From Aquatica leii (taxonomy: Eukaryota; Arthropoda; Insecta; Coleoptera; Lampyridae), in assembly GCA_035610365.1 (NCBI GenBank), contig CM069438.1, forward strand, positions 54,618,837 to 54,682,836: DNA of 64,000 bases, read 5' to 3'. Of this stretch, positions 36,721-47,916 are shown piece by piece. The notes beneath the pieces were generated by a model. That model was given only the letters and a program-made list of their open reading frames with translations. It was not told the DNA's origin and ran no database searches. Position 1 is the stretch's first letter. Each line of letters starts with the position of its first letter. Made by a program: the position numbers and the translations under genes.

Positions 36721-37713
36721 CAGTAGAAGCTTAATAAATCGAAGATTTCGTTATACCGAAATTCGATTTATTGAGGTGATTTCTCATTGACTTTGATATA
36801 CAGAGATATAGACTAAATTAATTGCGTACTCACTACACTTAATAAAATTACATTTTATGTATAGAGTTACAGTGATAATATATGTATAAAAAACAAAGCC
36901 TACATTGATTTAAGTGCGAGTAGTTGGTTTACACAAAAGTGCCAATTTATTCAATGCACTGCATATTTATAACTTTTGCGATTTTTTTTAAACATTTCTT
37001 AATTATTTATTTTGTCACATTGATCAGGGTTTTTGAAGCATCCACGTGAAGCAGGTTGAAATTGGTGGTATTAAAATGAACTATAGTCGTTTAAAGATCA
37101 AACTGAGATTAATCTAAATATTATTGATTTTGTCAAAACAAATTTGAGTTTTTGTAGTAAAACAGCAGTAGAATGTAATTCAAATGGGATATAAAAACAT
37201 AAAATTTGTGATATACGTAAATATAGAAAAAGCTAAGTATCAGCAAGACAATTATATTATTTTAATTTTAACAATTGAAGTTAATTAAAGATAATTTGTT
37301 TGTTATTACACTTTAACACCTAATGGTGAATTAAGGTTTATGATTATATATGTGTGTAAAGTAAAATTCTAATATAAAACTTTAATGCTTTAAGAGTAAT
37401 TACCAAATATAGACTAAAAAGTAATTTCTATGTAACAATTGCTCTTTAAAGCACAAACAATATTCGTCTAATGGTTTTTAATTTTATCAAAACAATTTTA
37501 AAGAAAGATACTTTTTAATAAAAATTTGAATATATAGAGGTGCGGTGCCAAGCAATCTAAAAATTCAAAATACTGAATTTTTTTTGACTAGTTCTTCGAT
37601 ATATTAAGATAGAAACAACTTGGTAGTATTAGGCAGGATTAGATAGAATCGAAAAGCTTCGATTTTTTAAGACATTTGATCGTATTGAGGTTCGGTATAT
37701 TGAGGTTTTACTG
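36721..37713. mobile_element. pogo-like non-autonomous element (MITE-type), about 1 kb
   Basis: The left end is CAGTAGAAGCTTAATAAATC. The right end read inward is CAGTAAAACCTCAATATACC. About three quarters of the first 23 bases agree, and both ends face a TA (36719-36720 and 37714-37715). The CAGTaaAaCCTCaATatAcCGAA form is typical of pogo/Tigger-family ends. There is no transposase; the interior is AT-rich. The copy A counterpart is 13838-14250, cut by the Gypsy element. Confidence 0.75.
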
Positions 37714-38799
37714 TATTAATATTACATGATCAATAACCAATTTATTACAATTTTTAAGTTGTTTTTAAACACTTTTTAGTTTACAATCACTATTTTCTTT
37801 TGTATTTAAATGTATTTCAGGTACAATTCTGTTTAGATTAATTTTGTCATTGAATATTATTTGGCTTATCTAAGGTGACCTAGTTTTCTTAACAAAAATT
37901 ATTTTAGAAATGCTAAACGCTTTTACCTGTTTCGTCACGTTATTGTTTTATAAGCAAATTTTAAATTTTCTCGCAACTTTATTGCTGGCGACTAACTCAA
38001 TTGTATCGGTAGGCGGATTACAGGTCTCGGTGTGCTAATCTTACACTTAATTAAAAATTCGCCAAAACAAATAAATATCACCCAAAACAGACGACTTTTC
38101 TAAAACGGTCAATCACTAAAAGGAATAAGTTGACCAGACGAAACTTTTAACAATAATATATTTATTTTAAGAACAAAGAATAGTTGTTAAAATCAAGAGA
38201 GAAAAATAGATCAACAAGTCTAAAAAGATTTGTTGACTAATATAGTAATATCACAGCTATAACATTAATATGTGCCTTTTCGTTCAGACAACCCACCACC
38301 ATACAACTAATTATATTCAATTGCCAACAAATGTTATAAGTGAATCGGCTACTAAGGTAATCCCCTAAAACTCGCTAAAAAAAAGTAAAAAGATAACGTC
38401 ACGACGTCATCTTTAAGAGTTGCTTTACTAGCTAAAGCGTTGCATAATTAACACAAAATCCGACCAATACCTGGAATACGTTTTTTAGCACATTCGATGT
38501 CTTAAAATAACACTCAAAGTAAGTAAAATTTCTGTACCGCGTTTATCCCCACCCGTAAAGCGAAATGACAATTAGTAACCTGTATTTATTCAAAGCATCA
38601 TCAAAAATTGGTTTGTTGGAAAAAATAAAAAAAAAACGCGCTTAAGTTCTAACGGTAACGTGTTGGTTTCAGCATACGCTCAACACTCTTTAATCAAAAA
38701 TAGCTTTACCTATTTCCGAACTTGTGTTCTACCAGTATCTACGTCAACGGCTGAGTTATTTTTGAATTCTATCGTAGATTGAAATATTTTTAAGGATAG
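37714..38799. other. AT-rich stretch, nothing recognised
   Basis: No gene, RNA or repeat was recognised between the pogo-like element and the LINE ORF1 fossil. Confidence 0.4.
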
Positions 38800-39570
38800 T
38801 CACCTTATGTAGTAATAATAGGTGTTTGATGTTTTGGCGTCGAGTCTTTTCAAGTACGCTGGGCAGATGTTAGAGATCGCTTTATGCTTGACGACGTCTC
38901 CTTTACGGCCAGCGTAGTTTGCGAATGTCGGGTCTTGATCCAAGTTGGGGTATGTCTTTGTGTCGTGCTTTTTAGCACAATGGCCGCACTGTAAATAGTT
39001 TTCACAGTTGGAGGAGTAGTAGCCATATTTCTGACAGTTGAAACAGCGTGTAACTCGGATATGGTTATAATACTTTCATGAGAATCATGTTCGTCTCATC
39101 AGCGGTCTTTAAAAGACGTTCGCGTATAGGAGTAATGACAACAGTCGATCTGGAAACAGGTGCAATTGATTTACCGGAAAGTGTTTTGACCTTCGCGACG
39201 ATTTTAGAACGTGCCGCTTAGGCATAAAATAGTTAAACAGGAGGTGCAGCAACAACGGTTGAGGAGAGTTTGGCAGTGACTGTCTAAACGCTTGCGAGTT
39301 TGTTGCAAAACGCCACGGGATATTATTGGTTTTCAGAAAATCTTTTGAAGCCTGCTGATGGTGTTCATAATTTCTGATTGCTTGAAAAAAGTAATCTTGC
39401 AGGCAGAGATTACTTCAGTAAGACGCAAGATATCAGAATCGAAGAATTTTACAATGCTGTTTGGCAGGGTATCATCAAAGATATCGTCGTCATCTTTACG
39501 ACGCTTGGAAGAAGTTGATATATCCTCCATGGCGGAAAAAACTGAGAGAGTAGGGAAAGTAGAACGCAAC
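38800..39570 (-). pseudogene. LINE ORF1 (gag-like) fossil with zinc knuckles
   Basis: The minus-strand peptides include VKTLSGKSIAPVSRSTVVI and ITPIRERLLKTADETN, followed by a zinc-knuckle region RCFNCQKYGYYSSNC and ISNICPAYLKRLDAKT. This order resembles the gag-like ORF1 of insect non-LTR elements of the Jockey/I group. The C-terminal zinc-knuckle end lies at the left (38800). No endonuclease or reverse transcriptase follows to the left, so only ORF1 is left. The frame is broken in several places. It faces away from the R1-clade array that begins to its right. Confidence 0.6.
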
Positions 39571-39819
39571 AGCTCGACGCTCGTTGAATGCCGGCTAAAA
39601 AATAGACTAGCTGTCTTGTACCTTTTTAGCTGTATACAGAAACTTATTGCCAGAAACGGTTGGGTTTATAGCCTGCGAGTCGTTGTCCACCTTTAACCTC
39701 GTGGAGGTCAAAGTCTAAAGCTTCTTAACAAGGAGCAACTCTCACACAAAATCAAAATAAGTACAAAATTGCCGTCAGACTTAATTATCCGACTTCGCCT
39801 AATTGCTCACAATAACAAA

Positions 39820-42800
39820 TCAATGTCTTTTCGCTTTAAAGGTGAAAGATTTATTCGCATATTGAAAAGAAACCAGAGTAAAAGGTTTAGGATCATTAAT
39901 GCGGAAATGAAATGAAAAACGAGGTGAAAAATAACACCCAAAAAGAGCTAAGGGAGTGAGTTGAAAGAGTAAGCAGTGCTGCCAGCATGCCGCTAGGAAC
40001 AAAATGTTGAATGGTTTCGACAAAGCAGCTGGCATGACAGGGAAAGTAAGGGAAATCGTGATTTTTGAAACTGAAACTGAAGCAGAAACAAAAACAAGAA
40101 AGACTTTCCATTTCGAAAAAGTGTAGAGAAGAAGCGCCAATTTAAACGAGAAAGAAGAGAGCGCAACAAACTGCTAGACGTATGTAAAAAAAAAGAGGTC
40201 ACGGGATTTTGCTACATTAAGAAAACCAACAAAAAAGATGGAAATGGATTAGAGTGGAAACAACAATGGAAATGGAGTATTTGTTGCTACAAAGAAAAAG
40301 ATTAAGGATATATAAAAGTTTAGAAGAAAAAAGAAGGCGATGGTGCCAAGAGTACGGGCACTGAGTTAGTGACTGCAAAAACGAGAAAAGAAAAAAGTTT
40401 TGTGTGTGATGTAGAGGAGCATAGAGCGGATAGTATGACGTGTAGGAAGTTTACAAAAAACGGTAGAGAATATGGAAGGTGTGAATGAAAGGAGAGTGAA
40501 AAATAATTATTAAGTTTTTACAAGAAAACATTGATAGGGGGACTGCAGCGGAGAAACTTCTAGAGCACACTGAGCTGCAAGTTAAGGCAAAAGTAGTGAT
40601 TATTGCGGAACCTAACCGTCGAATGACCTTTGCGGCTTGATGGGTTAATTTCTAGATTAAGATATGTCGGAATTTAAGCAAAAAGACGAGGTAGCAATAT
40701 AAAGGTAAAAAAACGAAAAAAGACCATACTTGATGATAGAGGAGGTAGATGATATTAATATTTGCGGAGTCTACGTCTTTTCCAATATACCCAAAGACCA
40801 CTTCTTGGACATTATCAACGAGTGGGAAGCAAAGATAAAAGGCAGAAAAAAGCTGGTTATATTGGCAGTAGACGTAAACTCTAAACACGATACTTGGGGC
40901 TTGACGTTTACGAGTTGGAGGGGAAAAGTCGTCGCGCAATTGGCAGCTTCTCTCGGACACTTGCTGTGGCAAACCGGTGACGTGCACCAACTTTCGTAAG
41001 AGGAAATTAGTAATCCACGTTACTCTGGGGAGTGAAAGATGGATACATGATGTTAGTGAATGGGAGGTAATGCAAAAAGAAACGCTAAGCATTTACAAGT
41101 ACTTAAGTTAGGTATGTAATAAGAGTAAAAAAGATAACGGTAAATGTAGGATTGAAAGTAGCACGAGATGAAGAACGGATGAGGTAGTTCTGAAAAAGCT
41201 AGAAGGACAAAAAGAATTAAGATAGAATGTGGAAGGGGATGAGTTGGTAGAGAAAGAACTTACAAGTATGATTGTAGAAGGATGCAAGAATACTTTGAAA
41301 GAGAAGAGTTAGAATCAAAGAAAAAACGAAAAGTATTGGTGGACAGTGGACATAAGAAAAGCTAGGAATGAATGCATGAAAGCTAAAAGAAAGATGACAA
41401 GAATAATGGAAACAAAGAAAAGGGTACAGGACAAAATACGAATGGGACAAAGTATGGAAAAAAGTACAAAACCAAAAAAACAGAACTAAAAAAAGCAATA
41501 AAAAACTAAAGAACACAACTGGAAGAGCGTGTTAACAGACCTTGAAACTGTGACGGAAAAGTTTAGTATGAAAGTAAAAGTGAGTATGAGAGCAATCGTT
41601 TCCAAGCTAAGGTTGATTGGAGAAAGGTGTCGACCAACGAGGTATCGGTGGCAACGAAATAAAAGCTAAAAAATGCCGCAAAGCGCATGAAAAGTAGGAA
41701 AGCTCTTCAGCCTGATGAGATAACGGCAGAAATTCTGTGCACAGTTTGTCGAGTGATTGGAGACGACTTGCTGTCATGCGTCAACAAATGTCTTAGAAGC
41801 GATTCATTTTTGAAAGACTGGAAGACTAGGAGTTTGGCGCTGGTCCCAAAACCTACTAATCCTAACGGAGGACTAGGAGAATTTAGACCGTTATGTTTAC
41901 TTCCGGTTTTAAGAAAAATGCTAGAAATAATAGTAGGAGTGGATAGAGACGGGGAATAAATGAAACTAAAACCAATTCGGTTTTAGGAAAGGCAAGTCCA
42001 CACTAAATGCAATTAGGGAGAGAAGGTTTAAAAATTGGTAGAGCGCCAAAGCGAAAAATGCTGCATCCTGTTGACGCTCGACGTTCAACATGCATTCAAC
42101 AACGGCCATGGTCGAGCATCGTCAGGGCTATGGAAGACAAAGGTGCACCGACGTACTTGCTAAGCGAAGTAAAATATTGCTTTAAGGAGAAGTGACTGTA
42201 CGTCGGGGTTAATGAAAAAATAGAACTCACGGCAGGGGCGGTTTTAGTACTGTTTTAGTAGACCCCTACTACGACGGAGTACTGGATCTAGCCATCGCGG
42301 ACACAAACGGCTTAGCGAGTGCAAAACTGCAGATCTGATGAGAAAGACGACAAAACAAGGGATTTATAAGATAGAGGGCTGGTTGGAAAATCACGGTCTG
42401 TGTCTGGCCCTGAATGAAGCCAAAGTGATAGTTCTGGTCGGACACAGACAAATAAAAAATTTGTCCAAAAGAATGGGATGTTTGGACATTAAACGTGGGA
42501 AGGATTTGAGGTACTTACGTGTGTGGATTAGCAAAAACGGTAGAATTACTGTGAAAAGTTTGGTTTGACTTATGCCCAGCATGGAAGAACCAAGCTCCGA
42601 TCGGAAAAGAATGTATGTAGGAGTGGTACGCTTTGTTCTCTTGTATGAGCCCTCTATTTGCGGACTCAGACTGGGCTAAAAGCATCACTTCGATATGTTA
42701 GAGAAAACGCAAAAGGGGGCTGTCTTAAAGATGACGGCGGCCTATAGGACGGTGTCGACTAAAGCTATCTTGGTAGTGACCGGGATACCACCGTATAAAG

Positions 42801-43130
42801 AAGAGTATGAAAGAAGAATAAAGGATTTCGAACATCGTCCATCTGCGGATAAAAGGATGAAAGAATGGCAAAAAGATGAAAATAGAATTAAGGAAAAGAC
42901 TGCGGATATATAACTTTGAGAACTTAGTAAGACAGAAAAAATTTTAAAAAAAGCGACTGAGAGATTTTGAATATTATGAAAAAAAAGCAGAAGCGGAAAA
43001 GGAAGGATAAAAGCACAGTGAAAGACGAGTGAACAAAGCCTTCCGTGCCTAAAGTAATAGCCAAAAGGGTCTACCAAGTAAGGAGCAAAGGCAAGAGCAA
43101 GAAAGTTTTTGACGCTTGACAAAACTTCTC
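39820..43130 (+). pseudogene. R1-clade LINE remnant in unit 1
   Basis: This copy extends further 5' than those of units 2 and 3. A purine-rich ORF1 stretch runs from about 39820 and a decayed zinc-knuckle region lies near 40340-40440. The endonuclease remnant is at 40730-40999 (LVILAVDVNSKHDTWGLTF). The reverse transcriptase start is at 41687-41959 (MKSRKALQPDEITAEIL). Later RT is at 42338-42568 with the typical HGLCLALNEAKVIVLVG. The R1-clade motif TAAYRTVSTKAILVV lies near 42735. Several stops and frame changes make it dead. Confidence 0.8.
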
Positions 43131-44104
43131 ATTTCTTGCTCTTAACGTGGTGAGTTCGTTAAGTAATAGGTGTTCCTTTTTTTCGTTTTCTAATGCTTAG
43201 GCATCTCTGCCTCATTCGACTGTTGGAAAGAATGTTCATTTCCTTAGAAGTACTTTTTCTTTCTTTGGATAACTTAGGTGTGTTCTGTATATCTTCTAGA
43301 CGGTTTTAATTTTGCTGGGAAGAAATTGTTACGTGTCGTTAGTAATAACGTAACGTCTTAGTACTTGCTCAAACTCATTTTTTGTTTGAATTTTACTGTA
43401 GATAGATTTATTTTTGTAATTAAAATTTATTACAGTGAGTTTGGTGCGGGCTCGAAACTCTTCCAATATTTTCAGTTATTTAGGGTGGAATTATTATGTT
43501 TCATATCTATACATAGTGGTCCAATTCGGTCCGTATAATTACAGCAAAATTTATGTCTTCAGGTGTTTGTTCGATTTGAACGTCGATCAGTTGCAGCCAT
43601 CTGTCGTGTATCGTTCGATCTGATTTACTTGTCTTACGCTTTAATATGATACATTAACCTTTTGTAACTATGTTACGTAATATGTCTATATTTCTATTAT
43701 TTACTAAGCTTTAAGCGATTTTAATTATGTTATGCTCTACTACTTGTTTTAAGCCTTCAGCTACCTTTAGTATATTTAAAGATTAATTTTATTACTTGTT
43801 ACATTGACTTGTCGTGTTTAAATACCTTAATAATTACTTCGTATTCAAAGCAGTGGTGCTTACCAAAAAATCGTCAAATGTAAGCTTACACTACTCAAAA
43901 GTATTAACAGTTATATTACTGTAGTAACAACTTTTACCAAGAACTATGCTAAAGAACTAGGGGTAAGCCTTTTATTTTGTTTTATAATAAGTTAATGACC
44001 ACGTCTTGCTAGTATGGAACTAAAGATTTTTTCGCGACTGCATGTAAGTGATAATGTTTGATCGATTTATTTTACCTTATGTAGTATTTTGGCATGTTGT
44101 TTGT
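40194..44104 (+). repeat. Tandem array unit 1: R1-clade LINE plus 3' flank
   Basis: First and most diverged unit of a three-unit direct array. It aligns with 44105-47916 from the block aaaaaagatggaaatggat (40231 onward). The last part, about 43430-44104, is non-coding flank that recurs at 47206-47916 and 51011-51724. By eye, unit 1 differs from unit 2 at very roughly one base in ten. Confidence 0.85.
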
Positions 44105-46700
44105 GCACATAGTTATAAACGTAGGAACCGAAGACCTAAACAAAAAAGATGGAAGTGGATAAGAGTGGAAGCAACAATGGAAATGGGGTAGTTGTTGCTA
44201 CAAAGAAAAAAATTAAGGATAAATAAGAGTTTAGAATAAAGAAAAAGGCGATGCCACAGAAATGTTTCAGGTGCCAAGAATACGGGCACAAATTTGCAAA
44301 ACGCGAGAAGCGAAAAGTAAATTGTGTGTGGTGTAAATGAACACAGGGCGGATAATATGACGTGCAAGAAGTTTACAAAATAAAGTGGAGAAGATGGAAG
44401 GCGTGAATGGAAGGAGAGTGAAAAATAATGATTAAGTTTTTACAAGAAAACATTGATTAGAGGACTGCATCGCAGAAACTTTAAGAGCACACTGAACTGA
44501 TCTTTGCGGCCTGATGGGGTTAGTTTATAGTTACAAATATGTCGGAACTAAAACAAAAAGATGAGGTAGCAATATAAAAGTTAAAAAAAATCGAAACAAG
44601 ATCAGGCTTGATAATAGTCGAAGTAGAGGATACTACTATTTACTACGTCTTTTCCAATACAGCCAAAAACCATTTCTTGGACATTATCAACGCGTGGAAA
44701 GCAAAGATAGAAGATAAAAGAAAACTGGTTATATTGGCAGGAGACGTAAACTCCAAGCACGATACTTGGGGTTTGACGTTTACGCATTGGAGGGAAAAAG
44801 TCGTCACCCAATTGGTAGCGTCTCCCAAACTTGCCGTGGCAAACCAGGAACGTGCACTAACTTTCGTAAAGGGAAATTAACAATCGACCTTACTCTGATG
44901 AGTAAAAGATGGATAAATGATGTGAGTAAATGGGAGGTAATGCAAAAAGAAACGCTAAGCATTCACTAGTACTTACGTTGGGTATGGAATAAAAGTAAAA
45001 AAGATAATGGTAAATCTGAGATTGAAAGTAGCAGTTCTAAAAAAACTAGAAGGAAAACTGAAAGAATTAAGATAAAATGTTGAAGGGGATGAGTTGGTAA
45101 AGAAAGAGCTAACAAGGATAATTGTAAAAGGATGCAAGAGTACTTTGAAAAAAAGGGTGTGAATTAGAGGAAAAAGGAAAAGCATTGGTAAACAGTGGGC
45201 ATAAGAAAACTTAGGAATTAATACGTGAAAGCTAGAAGAGAGATAATAACAAAAAAGAAAAGGGTACAGAACAGAATACGAATGGAACAAATTATGGAAA
45301 GAAAAAAAAGTACAAAGTTAAAAGAACAGAACTAATAAAGGCAATAAAGAAAACTAAAGAACAAAACTGAAAGAGCGTGTTAACAGACTTTGAAACCGTG
45401 ACAGAAAAGTTTAGTATAAAAGTAAAAGTGCCTATGGGAACAAAAGAATGAGTGCGTCTGGCGAAGGAATCGTTTCTAAAGTAAGATTGATTGGAAAGAG
45501 GTGCCGATCAACAAGGTATTGTTGGCAACAATAGAAAAGCTAAAAAATGCCGCAAAGCGCATGAAAAGTGGGAAAGCTCCAGATCCTAATGAGATAACGG
45601 CAGAAATTCTACGCACAGTTTGTCGAGTCATTAGGGACGAATTGCTGTCATGCGTCAACAATGTCTTAGAAGCGGTTCCTTCTCGAGAGATTGGAAGGCC
45701 AGAAGAATTGGAGGGAAGAGGTTTAAAAACTGTAGATAAGGTAAAAGTGGTAAGGCACCAAAGCAGAAGATGCTGCATCCTATTGACGTTCGACGTTCAG
45801 AACGCGTTCAACAACGTGCCATGGTTAGGCATTGTCAGGGTCACGGAAGACAAAAGTGCACCGAGGTACTTGCTAAGCATAGTAAAATATTACTTTAAGA
45901 AGAAGTGACTGTACGTCGGGGTTGAGGAAAAATAGAACTCACGGCAGGGGTGCCAAGGGCGATTTTAGTATCATTTTTGTGGAATCCCTACTACGACGGA
46001 GTACTGGAGCTGGCGATCGCGGACGGGGTTACGCTGTTGGGATACGCAAACGGCTTAGCGATGGTATCAAGGGTAAAACCGCAGATCTGGTGAGAAAGAG
46101 GGTAAAACAAGGGATTTATAAGGTGGAGAGCTGGGAGGAAGATCACGGTCTGTGTCTGGCCCTGCATAAAGCCAAAGTTGTAGCTTTAGTCAGACGCAGA
46201 CAACTGAAATTTTTTTCCAATAGAGTGGGATGTTTAGACATTAAAAGTGGGAAGGCTTTGAGATATATAGGCGTGTGGATCGACGAAAACGGTAAGTGTA
46301 TGCGAGAAAGCATAAAAATTTGTGAAAAGTTTGGTTTGACTCATGCCCAGCATGGAAAGACCAATCGGAGAAAAATCTATGTAGAGGTGGTACGCTCTGT
46401 TCTCGTGTATAGGTCAGTTATTTGGGGACTCAAACTGGGGTAAAAGCATCACCTTGATATGTTAGAGAAGACGCAGAAGAAACGTCGACCTATAGGACGG
46501 TTTCGACAAAGCTATCTTGGCAGTGATCGGGATACTGCCGAATTAAGAAGAGTATAGAAAAAAAATGAAGGGTTTCGAACATCGTGTATCTGCAGACAAA
46601 ATGATGGAAGAATAGTAAGAAGATGGAAACAGAATTAGAGAAAAGACTGTGGGAAGTTAGTAAGAGAGAAAAAATGAAAAAAAATTGACAGAGATTTCGA
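44105..46700 (+). pseudogene. R1-clade LINE remnant in unit 2
   Basis: ORF1 end with a zinc knuckle, MPQKCFRCQEYGHKFAKREK (44253). The endonuclease part is at 44608-44880 (KLVILAGDVNSKHDTWGLTF). RT pieces are at 45501-45908 (MKSGKAPDPNEITAEILRTV; ILLTFDVQNAFNNVPW) and 45990-46443 (VTLLGYANGLAMVS; DHGLCLALHKAKVVALV). The YADD position appears as YANG. Stops and frame changes interrupt it. The non-coding 3' part runs on to about 47200. Confidence 0.85.
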
Positions 46701-47916
46701 AAATTATGAAAAAAAAGTAGAAGCGGAAAAGGAAGGATGTAAGCAAAATGACATACGAGTGAACAAAGCCTTTTGCGTCTGAAGTAATAGTCGAAAGGGT
46801 CTACCGAGTGAGGAGCAAAAGCCAGAGCAAGAAAGCTTTTGGTTCTTGGCGCTTGCCAAAATTTCTGGCTTTTAACGTCGTGGGTTCGTTAAGTGATGGG
46901 TTCTTTATTCTCGTTTTCTGATTCTTAGGCATCTCAGTTTCATTCGACTGTACTTTTTCTTTCTTTGGATAGTTTGGGTGTGTTCTGTATATCTTCTAGG
47001 CGCTTTGACAACTCTTTTCTTAGAGGTTTTACTGGTTGGCGTTTTTCACGTCGGTAAGTTCTTTCTCTTAATCTTGGTTGGGTTTTCTATTAAAGTGGGT
47101 TAGCTTGGTTTTTAGAGTTTGATCCTTTTGTCCTCTTTAGAGCTTTTTTTGTCATCCTCAGGTTTTAATTTTACTGGAGAGGATTTGTTAATTACTCACA
47201 GGTAAGTGGCTATCGGACGCCATTTTACTTTTAATAAATTAAAATTCTTTTTAGCAAGTTTGGCTCGAGATTCTTTCAACATATTCAGTTATTCAAGGTG
47301 GGATTATTATGTCTCATACCTATACATAGTGGTCCGATCCAGTCCGTATAATTACAGCAAAATTAATGTTTTCAGGTGTTTGTTCGATTTGAACGTCGAT
47401 TAGTTGCAGCCACCTGTCGTGTATCGTTCGATGTGATTTACTTGTCTTACGCTTTAATGTGATACATTAACCTTTTGTAACTATGTTACGTGATATGTCT
47501 ATATTTCTATTATCTACTAAGCTTTAAGCGATTTTAATTATGTTATGCTCTACTACTTGTTTTAAGTCTTCAGCTACCTTTATTATATTTACACATAATT
47601 ATTAATTTTATTACTTGTTACATTGACTTGTCGTGTTTAAATACCTTAGTAATTACTTCGTATTCAAAGCAAAAACCAAAAAATCGTCAAATGTAAGCTT
47701 ACACTCCTCAAAAGTATCAACAGTAATATTACTGTAGTAACAACTTTTACCAAGAACTATGCTAAAGAACTAGGGGTAAACTTTTTCTTTTGTTTTATAA
47801 TAAGTTAATGACCACGTCTTGCTAGTATGGAACTAAAGATTTTTTCGCGACTGCATGTAAGTGATAATGTTTGATCGATTTATTTTACCTTATGTAGTAT
47901 TTTGGCATGTTGTTTG
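44105..47916 (+). repeat. Tandem array unit 2: R1-clade LINE plus 3' flank
   Basis: About 3.81 kb and almost identical to unit 3, with an offset of 3812 bases at the left falling to 3806 at the right because of small indels. The left junction is where flank sequence (ggcatgttgtttgtgcac) abruptly meets truncated LINE ORF1 (gttataaacgtaggaac). The same junction recurs at 47916/47917, as expected for tandem duplication rather than independent insertions. Confidence 0.9.

Larger units (their letters stand above)
24012..37190. repeat. Tandem segmental duplication, copy B
   Basis: This is the direct-orientation partner of copy A. It lacks the insertions at 400-1933, 4419-6252 and 9625-11353 and therefore shows their empty sites. 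It carries its own LINE at 30473-33965 and a small tandem duplication in the Tc1 remnant at about 35375-35950. The first 600 bases are non-coding 3' flank of the ligase gene. The sequence past 37190 has no partner in copy A, because the Gypsy fossil cuts copy A there. Confidence 0.9.
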
